Assembly: GCA_016200135.1 (NCBI GenBank) | Contig: JACQFI010000089.1 | Span: 1-48,186, forward strand | DNA: 48,186 nt | Reading direction: 5' to 3' | From: Planctomycetota bacterium | GTDB lineage: Bacteria; Planctomycetota; SZUA-567; H5-PLA8 | In this document: one piece after another, positions 12,871-20,358 of the stretch | Numbering within the stretch: the stretch's first letter is position 1 | Layout: each line of letters starts with the position of its first letter | Translations under genes and position numbers: made by a program | Notes under the pieces: model-generated | Seen by the model: the letters and a program-made list of their open reading frames with translations, nothing else | Told to the model about the DNA's origin: nothing | Database searches by the model: none

Positions 12871-13408
12871 AGACGGCGGCGAGGTCCAACTCCAGGCCCT
12901 GCAACAACGGCGACTTGAACTTCGCGGGCGGCGAGACAACCGCCGCTGGCTTGTCCGCGTTTTTCTGCGGCTGGTAGCACGTCAGGGTGTCGGCCTCGCC
13001 ATCCACGATCCAGTATTCGGCGACGCCGTGCTTCGCGTAGAGCTTGCGCTTGGCCTCCAGGTCGAGCTTGCGGGTGCTCGGCGAGAGCACTTCGACGCAC
13101 AGGTCCGGCGCGCCGCGCAGGCCTTCCGGCGCGAGAATGTGCGCGTGCGCGTGCGACACGTAGAGAATATCAGGCAGAACCACGTCTTCGTCCGATAGGA
13201 CAACGCCCGTGGGGCATGAGAGCACCAGCCCGAGGTTTCGTTCCTTCACGTGCCGCGTCAATTCGTAGCAGATCCTGTTGGAAACAATCTGGTGCCGGAG
13301 GACCGGGGGTGGGCTCACGTAGAGTTCTCCGTCGACGATCTGGCTGAGTTTGTCGTCGGCATAAAGCTCGACAAAATCGGCGTAATTGAAGCGGACTTTC
13401 GTGGACAT
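12860..13408 (-). CDS. Uma2 family restriction-endonuclease-fold protein (DUF820)
   Basis: A 182-residue PD-(D/E)XK-fold protein. The core is LPDILYVS (catalytic Asp), LCVEVLSPST (Glu) and the following RKLDLEAKRKLYAKHGVAEYWIVD, which is the family signature. Uma2 proteins are abundant in cyanobacteria, planctomycetes and chloroflexi, often in many copies; their role is unproven. A purine-rich GGAAGGAAG site precedes the ATG. It is convergent with and overlaps the WbsX gene. Confidence 0.9.
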   Translation of the reverse strand: MSTKVRFNYADFVELYADDKLSQIVDGELYVSPPPVLRHQIVSNRICYELTRHVKERNLGLVLSCPTGVVLSDEDVVLPDILYVSHAHAHILAPEGLRGAPDLCVEVLSPSTRKLDLEAKRKLYAKHGVAEYWIVDGEADTLTCYQPQKNADKPAAVVSPPAKFKSPLLQGLELDLAAVFSR

Positions 13409-13463
13409 GGCCTTCTTCCTTCCCGTACGTACTTTACCCTCTTTTACTCAAATTCGATAGTGG

Positions 13464-14261
13464 CTACTCGTTCATCCAGCGCTGCAGCGGCTCTTTGAGC
13501 ATCGCCTTGCCGCGCATCAGGCGCTTGTCCACCGCGGCCAGCGAGATGCCCAGCACCGAGGCGATCTCCTCGTACGAGCGCCCATCGATATAGCGCAGCA
13601 CGATGATCTCGCGGTAGATCTCGGGGAGCTGGTTCAGCGCGCGGCGCACATTCTCGTTGCGCTCCTGGCGGGCCACTGGGGCGGAAGGATCGTCCTGCCG
13701 CGGCAGCGTCTTCTCCTCCTGCTGCTTATAGTTGATCGCGGCCTGGTGCATCTTGCGCCGCCGCAGCACGTAGCTCGCTTTGCGCCGCGAGATGCCGTAC
13801 AGCCAGTTGCCGAACTTCTCGCGCTCGCGCAGCAGCGTGAGCGTCTGCGCGGCTTCCATAAAGGTGTCCTGCGCCACGTCGCGCGAGGCCTCCGCGTCGG
13901 AGAGCAGCGAGTACGCGACGCCGATCACCATCGAGAGGTAGCGCTCCATCAGGATCTCGAACGCGCCCGGCACGCCCTGTTCGGCCTGCAGCACCAGTTC
14001 GGCGTCCGCCGGTCCCGCGTGCACGCGCGCGGGCCGCGTCGCAGCCGCGGCGCGCGAGGCTTCCTCTTCCACGCAGTCGCGCAGGAGCACGTGCTGCAGG
14101 CAGAGTTCCACGAGCCGCGCCGCGAGCGTCGCGTCGGCCTTCTGTTCCACCTTCTCGGCGGGGCGCGCGTCCGGTTCGAGTTCGCCGGCCGGGTCGAGGA
14201 ATGACCAGAGCAGCGCGTCGAGCGCGTTGTTGGAGGGGTTCGGGAGCGCGGCGGCGTTCAT
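13464..14261 (-). CDS. ECF-like sigma-70 family RNA polymerase sigma factor
   Basis: A 265-residue sigma factor. About 100 residues of N-terminal extension of unknown role precede region 2 (about 107-180, GAFEILMERYLSMVIGVAYSLL and DVAQDTFMEA) and region 4 (about 205-262, LNQLPEIYREIIVLRYIDGRSYEEIASVLGIS). Its ATG overlaps the stop of the upstream sigma factor gene in an ATGA, so translation is probably coupled. No anti-sigma factor is adjacent. The long extension could be a built-in regulatory part, but that is inference. Confidence 0.92.
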   Translation of the reverse strand: MNAAALPNPSNNALDALLWSFLDPAGELEPDARPAEKVEQKADATLAARLVELCLQHVLLRDCVEEEASRAAAATRPARVHAGPADAELVLQAEQGVPGAFEILMERYLSMVIGVAYSLLSDAEASRDVAQDTFMEAAQTLTLLREREKFGNWLYGISRRKASYVLRRRKMHQAAINYKQQEEKTLPRQDDPSAPVARQERNENVRRALNQLPEIYREIIVLRYIDGRSYEEIASVLGISLAAVDKRLMRGKAMLKEPLQRWMNE

Positions 14262-14827
14262 GCCCGGCCCTCCGGCGGCGCGAGCTTCTTGCGCATGCAC
14301 GCCTCAAGCTCCGCACGGGCGCTCGCGAGCAGGTCCTTCACCGCCGCCGCTTCCTTGCCGAGCTTCGCCGCGATCTCCTTGCTCGGCAGCTTCTGGCCGT
14401 AGCGCAGTTCGACGATCTGGCGCAGGTGCGCGGGCAAGTTCTTGAAGCACGAACGCAGCGCTTCCTTGCGCGTTTCCCACTTCTCTTGCGGCGAAGCCGT
14501 CATCGCCGCGATGGCGCGCTCGATCTCGTCGACGAGCTTCTCCGATGGCAGCGCCTGGCCCGGCTTCGCGCGCGCCTTCAGCGTCGCCATGGTACGGCGG
14601 CGCGCGATCTCCCGAACCCACGCGCCGATCTCGCCCTGCGGACGCCGCTCCCAGCGTTCGCACGCGGTGACGCAGACGTCCTGGTAGAGCTCCTCGGCGA
14701 GCTCGAAGTCGCGCACCATCGAATACAGGAATGTGAGCAGATACGGCCGGCAGGCGAGCAGCGCCTTGAGCGCCTCGGCGGGAGGTTTCCCGCCCGGGCT
14801 TCCCTGAGAAGACGCCGGTTCAGCCAT
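14258..14827 (-). CDS. second sigma-70 family factor, upstream of and overlapping the first
   Basis: A 189-residue factor of the planctomycete/verrucomicrobial ECF type. Region 2 (about 22-80) contains PYLLTFLYSMVRDFELAEELYQD and CERWERRPQGEIGAWVREIARR. Region 4 (about 120-180) contains NLPAHLRQIVELRYGQKLPSKEIAAKLG. The ATG at 14827 has no Shine-Dalgarno site; a TTG at 14848 is also open. It overlaps the next sigma gene by four bases, giving two sigma factors in one transcript. Confidence 0.88.
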   Translation of the reverse strand: MAEPASSQGSPGGKPPAEALKALLACRPYLLTFLYSMVRDFELAEELYQDVCVTACERWERRPQGEIGAWVREIARRRTMATLKARAKPGQALPSEKLVDEIERAIAAMTASPQEKWETRKEALRSCFKNLPAHLRQIVELRYGQKLPSKEIAAKLGKEAAAVKDLLASARAELEACMRKKLAPPEGRA

Positions 14828-14887
14828 GGTAAAAAATAAGAATAACAAGTCGGAAGGAAAATGCTACTGCCGTGCGTAGCCATCCGT

Positions 14888-15373
14888 CTACAACGTAACC
14901 GGCTTCCCGTCCGGCCCCACCCACACGGCTTCCGCGCCGCCGGCGTAGTGCTCCTTCTTGAAGATCGGGATCGTGGTTTTGAGCGTGTCGATGAGATAGC
15001 GGCAGCCGTCGAACGCCGCGCCGCGGTGCGCGGAACTTACCGCGATCGCCACGCTCGCCTCGCCGATCTCGAGCGTCCCCAGCCGGTGATGGATCGAAGC
15101 CGCCGCGAGCGCGAACTTCTTTACGGCTTCCGCGCAGAGCTTCTCCAGGGCTTTCTCCGCGAGCTTCTCCTGGGCCTCGTACTCGAGCCGCAGCACCGGC
15201 TTCCCCTCGTGAACGTTGCGTGTCGTCCCGACGAAGGTGACCACCGCGCCGGCCTCGGGCCGCTCGACGCTTCGCGCCACGGCCGCCGGGTCGAGTGCCT
15301 CCCGCGTGAGCAGCACCGGCGGGGTCGCACCGGGCGGCAGCCGGCGCCGCGTAGTGGCGTTGGATTGGGACAT
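14888..15373 (-). CDS. moaE: molybdopterin synthase catalytic subunit MoaE
   Basis: Transfers sulfur from thiocarboxylated MoaD to precursor Z to make molybdopterin. The 161-residue protein has the family blocks GAVVTFVGTTRN, LEYEAQEKLAEK, IHHRLGTLEIGEASVAIAVSSAHRGAAFDGCRYLIDTLKTTIPIFKKE and a lysine in IFKKEHYAGG. Two ATGs are six bases apart; GGGGAGG abuts the first but is six bases from the second, so the second was chosen. Translation from either would be coupled to moaD, whose stop lies at this junction. No other Mo-cofactor genes are in the window. Confidence 0.95.
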   Translation of the reverse strand: MSQSNATTRRRLPPGATPPVLLTREALDPAAVARSVERPEAGAVVTFVGTTRNVHEGKPVLRLEYEAQEKLAEKALEKLCAEAVKKFALAAASIHHRLGTLEIGEASVAIAVSSAHRGAAFDGCRYLIDTLKTTIPIFKKEHYAGGAEAVWVGPDGKPVTL

Positions 15374-15375
15374 GC

Positions 15376-15621
15376 TCATCCTCCCCCGAACGGCGGCAGC
15401 AGATCGACGGTGTCGCCGTCCTTAAGCGCGTCGCCCGGCTGCGCGAACTCGTCGTTCACCGCGACCTTCAGCGCCTGCTCAATCCCGCCGAGCTCCGGAT
15501 ACGCGGCGAAGAAGTGCGCGAGCACGTCCTTCACGCTCGAGCCCGCGGGCAGCTCGAACGGTTCTTCGGCGCGCCCGGTCTCTTCGCGCAGAATCGCGTG
15601 GTAGCGCACGGTCACTTTCAT
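15376..15621 (-). CDS. moaD: molybdopterin synthase sulfur carrier subunit MoaD
   Basis: An 81-residue ubiquitin-fold protein ending in the required Gly-Gly (PPFGGG), which is adenylated and thiocarboxylated before donating sulfur to MoaE. Family motifs are VRYHAILREETGRAEE, GSSVKDVLAHF, AVNDEFA and LKDGDTVDLLPP. It is the first gene of a moaD-moaE pair. No convincing ribosome binding site precedes the ATG. Confidence 0.94.
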   Translation of the reverse strand: MKVTVRYHAILREETGRAEEPFELPAGSSVKDVLAHFFAAYPELGGIEQALKVAVNDEFAQPGDALKDGDTVDLLPPFGGG

Positions 15622-15666
15622 GCCGTTAGGAGAATCGCGCGGCAGGCGTGGGTCAAGGGCATACGT

Positions 15667-16281
15667 CTACTCCTCTTCCCGCTCCAACGTCCGGTAATGC
15701 GCCTCGCGCTTCGCCAGCAGCGCGGGCAGGTCCGGCGTGCACGGGGTTAGCCAGAGGCAGTCGGTCTCGTTGGCCGCGATGCCGGCCTCCACCAGAGCCA
15801 AAAACGCGGGCGGTACCCACGAGATCAGCAGCGCGCTCCGCTGTGCGGGGCTTTTGGGCAGAAAATCGACCCACGTATCCCACGGCGCGACGTCGCATGC
15901 ATTAATGAACCCCTGCGATGCCGTCTCCGACGTGCCGCTCAGTTCCGAAAGGTCGTCCTCGAAGAGGAGCAGATGGCCTTGCGTCAGATCCGGCAGATTG
16001 TCTTTAAAGCCCGGCTGCGCCTGCAGCAGTTCCTCGGCGCGCCGCGCGGCCAGGTCCGCGACCACGTCGGCCCACGAGCGCTCGCCCGCGCCCATCAGGA
16101 ACTGGAACCACGTCTCGCCCTTGCGCGCGTCGGGCTTCTGGCCCGGCGGCAGCTCGCGGTCGTGGATCAGCACCGGCTTGAGCGACTCCGCGCGCAGCCC
16201 GTCGCGCGCAGTGGCCCCCGCCTTCGGCAGGCACCACGCGAGCGTCTCCGCCAGCCGCTGTTTGAACAGCTCCGCATCCAT
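15667..16281 (-). CDS. hypothetical protein, 204 residues
   Basis: Not recognised. Soluble, mixed alpha/beta composition with no signal peptide or membrane helix. It has an N-terminal helix (MDAELFKQRLAETLAWCLPKAG) and conserved-looking Trp-rich stretches (KGETWFQFLMGAGERSWADVV, DVAPWDTWVDFLPKS). The body of the gene keeps the same GC-rich third-codon pattern as its neighbours, supporting coding. The ATG has no clear ribosome binding site. It lies 45 bases upstream of moaD in the same orientation but need not be related to it. Confidence 0.7.
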   Translation of the reverse strand: MDAELFKQRLAETLAWCLPKAGATARDGLRAESLKPVLIHDRELPPGQKPDARKGETWFQFLMGAGERSWADVVADLAARRAEELLQAQPGFKDNLPDLTQGHLLLFEDDLSELSGTSETASQGFINACDVAPWDTWVDFLPKSPAQRSALLISWVPPAFLALVEAGIAANETDCLWLTPCTPDLPALLAKREAHYRTLEREEE

Positions 16282-16420
16282 GGCCGCATTCTAGCGCGGC
16301 TGAAGATTTTGAACGCCACTCATTTGCGGTCGTTCATGGCGGCCATGGCGGCTAGCATTCGGCGGCGCCATTCCCACCCTTGACCCCCACCAAAAACCGG
16401 GTGTCATAGCCGCTTCATCC

Positions 16421-17449
16421 ATGAGCGACTCCGTTAGCCACGACGCCAAACGCCCGCGCACCGGCGGCATGGGCACCGCCCCGCCCAACCGGGGCCCACG
16501 CGACCTCGCCAACGACCGCGCCGTGGACGCGCTCGTGCGCCTGCTCATGCTCTTCTTTCAGACCTTGCCCGCGCCCGCCGCGCGCTGGACCGGCCGGCAA
16601 CTGGCGCTGCTCGCGTGGCGTCTGCTGAAGCGCAAGCGTCAGCAGATGCGCCGCCACATGGACCTCGCGTTTCGGGAGGAATTCACCCGCGAGCAAAAAG
16701 AGGCGTGGGTGCGCGGCAATTTCGAGCACATCGGCCTGTTCATCGCCGAGTTTGCGCGCCTGCCGCTCCTTAATAAGGAGCGCGTCTGCGAGCTCTGCGA
16801 CATGAGCGCAGCAAACGTCTTCCACGAACTGCTCGCGAAGCAAAATGGCAAGGGCCTGATGGTTACGCCCGCGCATCACGGCAACTGGGAACTCAACGGC
16901 TACGCCGTCTCGCTCCTCGGCTGCCCGCTGCTCTCGGTCGCGCGCCCGCTCGATAACCCGTACCTCAACGAGCTCGTCGACGGCGTGCGCGAACGCGCCG
17001 GCAACGAGATCGTTCACAAGTGGCAGATTCTCTGGACCCTCAAGAAACAGCTCGACCGCGGGCGCATCGTGACCATGTCCGTCGATCAGAACGGCGGCAC
17101 TTCCGGTATCTTCGTGCCCCTCTTCGGGACCCTGGCCAGCACCGTCGCGTCGCCCGCGGAACTGGCCCTCGCCAGCGGCGCGCCGGTGATCGTCGCGACG
17201 CTCAACCGCCTGCCCGACGGCGTGCATCACAAGTTCCACGTCTGGGACATCATCGAGTTCCCGAAGTCCGGCGACCACGAGGCCGACCGCCGCGCGCTGC
17301 TCACGCGCATCAACTCGGCATACGAAAAGGCGATCCGCGCCTACCCCGAACAGTGGCTCTGGGGCCACCAGCGCTGGAAGACTCGCCCGCCCGGAGAGCA
17401 GCCCGGCGCCGATGGGCTGCCGCCGCGCGCGGCCGCGGACACAAAATAA
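16421..17449 (+). CDS. LpxL/HtrB-like lysophospholipid (lipid A) acyltransferase
   Basis: A 342-residue inner-membrane acyltransferase. The HX4E catalytic motif is H152-HGNW-E157 (TPAHHGNWELNG), and the C-terminal block WLWGHQRWKTRP is typical of the lipid A acyltransferase family. FVPLFGTLASTVASPAELALASGAPV matches the family glycine/proline loop. It probably adds a secondary acyl chain to lipid A or a related lipid, which implies an outer membrane. There is no obvious transmembrane helix other than a weak one near 45-60. A bidirectional terminator follows at once. Confidence 0.92.
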   Translation: MSDSVSHDAKRPRTGGMGTAPPNRGPRDLANDRAVDALVRLLMLFFQTLPAPAARWTGRQLALLAWRLLKRKRQQMRRHMDLAFREEFTREQKEAWVRGNFEHIGLFIAEFARLPLLNKERVCELCDMSAANVFHELLAKQNGKGLMVTPAHHGNWELNGYAVSLLGCPLLSVARPLDNPYLNELVDGVRERAGNEIVHKWQILWTLKKQLDRGRIVTMSVDQNGGTSGIFVPLFGTLASTVASPAELALASGAPVIVATLNRLPDGVHHKFHVWDIIEFPKSGDHEADRRALLTRINSAYEKAIRAYPEQWLWGHQRWKTRPPGEQPGADGLPPRAAADTK

Positions 17450-17477
17450 AAAAGGCGGCCGTTGGGCCGCCCTTTTT
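17448..17477. terminator. bidirectional rho-independent terminator
   Basis: Stem GGCGGCC / GGCCGCC (17454-17460 and 17465-17471) with a GTTG loop. It is flanked by AAAAAA on the left and CTTTTT on the right, so both strands have a T-tract. It serves the acyltransferase on plus and the small secreted protein on minus. Confidence 0.88.
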
Positions 17478-17505
17478 GAAGCGATTCGTAAAATCTAATT
17501 GAGAT

Positions 17506-17898
17506 TTAAAGCTTGAATTCATCCGGTAATATCGCGTTGTATTTGGCGTACAGGTCCGCGCCGAGCAGTTCCTTGACGCTCTTGTGGAACTTTTCCAGCG
17601 CCGGCGTGACCAGCTTCTTCAGCTTCGCTTCCAGTTCGGCGGACTTCTTCGTGTCCTTCGCCTTCTCGGCGGCTTCGAGCTCCGCGTTGACCTTCTTCAC
17701 TTCGTCCTTCTTGAAGAGCTCCTGAATATCGGCGACCATGATGTCGACCTTCTTGCTGAGCTCGTCCAGCTTCTCGTTGGGAATGTCCGCGGCACGTGCT
17801 GCCTTGATGCACGGGCACTGTTCTTCCAGGGCCTCCGTCCGGCCCGCCCACGCGCACAGCACCGCTGCCAAGGTCAGCAAAGCCATCTGCGTCTTCAT
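17506..17898 (-). CDS. small secreted helical protein
   Basis: A 130-residue protein with a signal peptide (MKTQMALLTLAAVLCAWAGRTEA) followed by a mature part of about 107 residues. That part is almost wholly helical and highly charged (KKVDIMVADIQELFKKDEVKKVNAELEAAEKAKDTKKSAELEAKLKKL). A CPC pair lies just after the cleavage site. GGGAGAG lies about nine bases before the ATG; in-frame codons further upstream lack a site. Function unknown; coiled-coil assembly in the periplasm is likely. Confidence 0.8.
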   Translation of the reverse strand: MKTQMALLTLAAVLCAWAGRTEALEEQCPCIKAARAADIPNEKLDELSKKVDIMVADIQELFKKDEVKKVNAELEAAEKAKDTKKSAELEAKLKKLVTPALEKFHKSVKELLGADLYAKYNAILPDEFKL

Positions 17899-18164
17899 TG
17901 CGTTCTCTCTCCCTTGCCTGTTTTTCATGAAGCGATTCGAACCGCTCCCTGCATCCATAACGGCGAGCACTCTGCTGCCCGCAGCGCACGGAGTCAAATT
18001 AAAGATCGCTCCAAAATCTGTTTTGTTAGAGCGGAATTGTTTATTTGCCTTCCAAAGCGGCAGTTAATTCGATTAACGCAAGGAAGGACGCAAGGGGCTT
18101 AGTGGAAAACCGCCATACGGAGCATGGTTCACCCTTGTATAGTCGACCAATAAAATGTGAGTGA

Positions 18165-18259
18165 AACCACAGATGAACACGGATGAACTCAGATAACACC
18201 GAAGATTGTTATTGATGGTAATTGCAGTTATCCGTGTTGATCCGCGTTCATCTGTAGTT
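18165..18259. repeat. inverted repeat, AACCACAGATGAACAC family
   Basis: Left arm 18165-18184 (AACCACAGATGAACACGGAT) pairs with the right arm ending at 18259 (ATCCGCGTTCATCTGTAGTT) with a few mismatches. It fills the gap upstream of the PhyH-like gene, and its right arm lies 30 bases from the start codon. The rest of 17998-18289 shows no gene. Confidence 0.8.
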
Positions 18260-18289
18260 TTAAGCGTGCTTCGCGAGATAATAGCTTTC

Positions 18290-18988
18290 ATGATCGGCGA
18301 GCTTACCAAAAACGGTTTTGTATGGTTGCGCGGATTGCTTACGCCCGAAGAAACCGCCGCGTGGCGTGAGCGCCTCGAACGCGTGGATGCTTCGTTGCCC
18401 CGTGATGGCGAGCGCTCCTATGCGGGCGTGCGCATTCCGCTCGATAAGCTTCCCGAAGCTCGCGAGCTCCTCGCTCTGCCGTCGCTTGCACCGTTGTTGG
18501 AACGCGCCCTCAGTGGCATGCCGCGATTGGTGCGCGTGCTGCTGTTCGACAAATCCGGCGCGACGCCCTGGTTCGTGCGCTGGCACCGCGACACGATGAT
18601 TCCCGTAAAGGAGCACCGCCCGAGTACGGTGCTTACAGCGCCCAGCGTCAAGGCCGGAGTGCCGCATGTTCGCGCGACGACCGGGATACTCTCGAAGATG
18701 CTCGCGCTGCGGCTGCATCTCGATTCGTCAACGCCAGACAACGGCCCGCTGAAGGTGCTGCTGGGCAGCCACGCGATCGCGAGCCTGGCCGCACCCGAAG
18801 CCGCGCTCCCCGAAAACCGCAACGACCGCGCCGTGACCTGCCTCGCCGAACCCGGCGACCTGCTGCTCATGCGCCCGCTGCTGCTGCACGCATCGCCCAA
18901 GCCCGCCAATGCCGCACGCCGCCGCGTGCTGCAACTTGAGATCTCGGGCCCGCAGGTGTTACCGGACCGGTTCGAGTGGCACGAATAA
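18290..18988 (+). CDS. phytanoyl-CoA dioxygenase (PhyH) family protein
   Basis: A 232-residue Fe(II)/2-oxoglutarate oxygenase-like protein. The facial triad is visible as WHRD (His-x-Asp) and a distal His in LLLHASPKP, followed by an Arg-rich strand RRRVLQLEI that should bind 2-oxoglutarate. NGPLKVLLGSH is also typical. The substrate is unknown. The start is placed at MIGELTKNGFVWLRGLL because the family N-terminus (an unhindered turn and helix) begins there; upstream frame is repeat DNA. It is followed by the FkbM gene on the same strand after 65 bases. Confidence 0.85.
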   Translation: MIGELTKNGFVWLRGLLTPEETAAWRERLERVDASLPRDGERSYAGVRIPLDKLPEARELLALPSLAPLLERALSGMPRLVRVLLFDKSGATPWFVRWHRDTMIPVKEHRPSTVLTAPSVKAGVPHVRATTGILSKMLALRLHLDSSTPDNGPLKVLLGSHAIASLAAPEAALPENRNDRAVTCLAEPGDLLLMRPLLLHASPKPANAARRRVLQLEISGPQVLPDRFEWHE

Positions 18989-19053
18989 GTGAATGAGACT
19001 CGATTTGCAGTCGCCTGCGAACTCAGTAAAAAAGGTTCTTCAGCGAGGAAATT

Positions 19054-20337
19054 ATGTCAACGGCCCGCATCCAAACGAATCCCACCCTGATTCCCGCCGT
19101 TATGCAATTGCCGCCAATGCACCAGAAGGACTTTTTTCTGGTAGATGTGGGTGCAAGTGGTGGTATCGGGCAACATTGGCAGGTTTTTCAGGATCACTTG
19201 CGCGCCGTAGGCTTCGATCCACTTGTTAACGAAGTCAAGCGCCTGAACGATTGCAATCCTAATCCAAAAATCAAATATGAGGAAGCCTATGTGGTTTGCA
19301 GGCGCCTGGAAGAAAAGCGCCTGCAGGATCAAGGCGCCCCGAAATTGGCATCGAAGAATAACCAATCTATTTTCAGAAGCAGCTCTCGTGCCGCCCTGCT
19401 TTCAAGTTCGGAGAATTACGTCAAAGAACACTACAATTCCGGCCAAGAGATTGTTTTTAGCGGTAAGAGAGTTCAACTAGACGACTTTTTTTCTCCAGAT
19501 TCATACGCTCAATTGGATTTTCTGAAAGTCGACACAGATGGAAACGATCTTGCGGTGCTCTTGGGCGCGGAAGCGATTTTTAAAGCCGGCGGAGTTTTAG
19601 GAATTTCGGTTGAGGTTCAATTTCATGGGAACTTGGGGGATAATTCCAATGTGTTCGCCAATATCGATGCTTATTTGCGAAACAGGGGCTTCTCTCTTTT
19701 CGATTTATATGTCTATCGCTATAGCCGTGCCGATCTTCCTTCGCCATTTGCTTGGGATATTCCCGCCCAAACGCTGGAAGGGCAGATTATGTGGGGAGAG
19801 GCGCTTTACTTTCGAGATCTCTGCCTCCCTAATTACGAAGAGATGTGGGCTTTCAAACCAGATGAAGCCCAGATCCTAAAACTTGCTTGCCTGTTTGAGC
19901 TCTTCTGTCTCAATGATTGTGCGGCGAAAATCATCAATAAATACAGTCCGCGGGTTCCAGCATTTTCGGAAACGGATCGATTGCTCGACCTCTTAACGCC
20001 AAAATGGATTGGTAAAACCGTTACGTACAAAGAATACATGTCGGCTTTCAATGCGAATCCAAAGTCCTTTTATCGTTCGGCAGTCAGTGCCGCACTTGCT
20101 GCTGAAACCGCTCCCAGCCTTGAACAGCCTGTAATTGCTCCAATTCCGCCTGAAGCAACGTCCTTGCCTTCAGTCACGCAGCCCGAAAGCTTGCCGTCCC
20201 TGACAGTAGAATCCAAACCACCAGAGACACCGCGCGACCCTACAGAATTTCATAGCTCGGGGCGCCCCAGGTCCAAACCGTCTTCATGGTCGGTGCGAGG
20301 TATTCGCCAGCGGCTGAATTCTATTTTCGGCTCTTAG
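19054..20337 (+). CDS. FkbM family methyltransferase
   Basis: A 427-residue protein with a Rossmann SAM-binding start (FFLVDVGASGGIGQHW) and the FkbM segment LDFLKVDTDGNDLAVLLGAEA...VLGISVEVQFHG. The last 90 residues are Pro/Ser-rich and disordered, ending in a basic tail (SWSVRGIRQRLNSIFGS). FkbM enzymes O-methylate sugars or polyketides; the acceptor is unknown. GAGGA lies five to six bases before the ATG. Base composition is more AT-rich than in flanking genes, suggesting a different origin. Confidence 0.87.
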   Translation: MSTARIQTNPTLIPAVMQLPPMHQKDFFLVDVGASGGIGQHWQVFQDHLRAVGFDPLVNEVKRLNDCNPNPKIKYEEAYVVCRRLEEKRLQDQGAPKLASKNNQSIFRSSSRAALLSSSENYVKEHYNSGQEIVFSGKRVQLDDFFSPDSYAQLDFLKVDTDGNDLAVLLGAEAIFKAGGVLGISVEVQFHGNLGDNSNVFANIDAYLRNRGFSLFDLYVYRYSRADLPSPFAWDIPAQTLEGQIMWGEALYFRDLCLPNYEEMWAFKPDEAQILKLACLFELFCLNDCAAKIINKYSPRVPAFSETDRLLDLLTPKWIGKTVTYKEYMSAFNANPKSFYRSAVSAALAAETAPSLEQPVIAPIPPEATSLPSVTQPESLPSLTVESKPPETPRDPTEFHSSGRPRSKPSSWSVRGIRQRLNSIFGS

Positions 20338-20358
20338 CGCGCAGCGCAAGCCGCCTTT

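Noticed and set aside
11239..12939. Long minus-strand open frame opposite the DinB-like and WbsX genes
   Set aside because: High GC content leaves antisense frames open; the plus-strand proteins have recognised family motifs.
17900..17960. Possible tRNA T-arm (GGTTCGAATC on the minus strand)
   Set aside because: No acceptor stem, D-arm or anticodon arm can be fitted around it.
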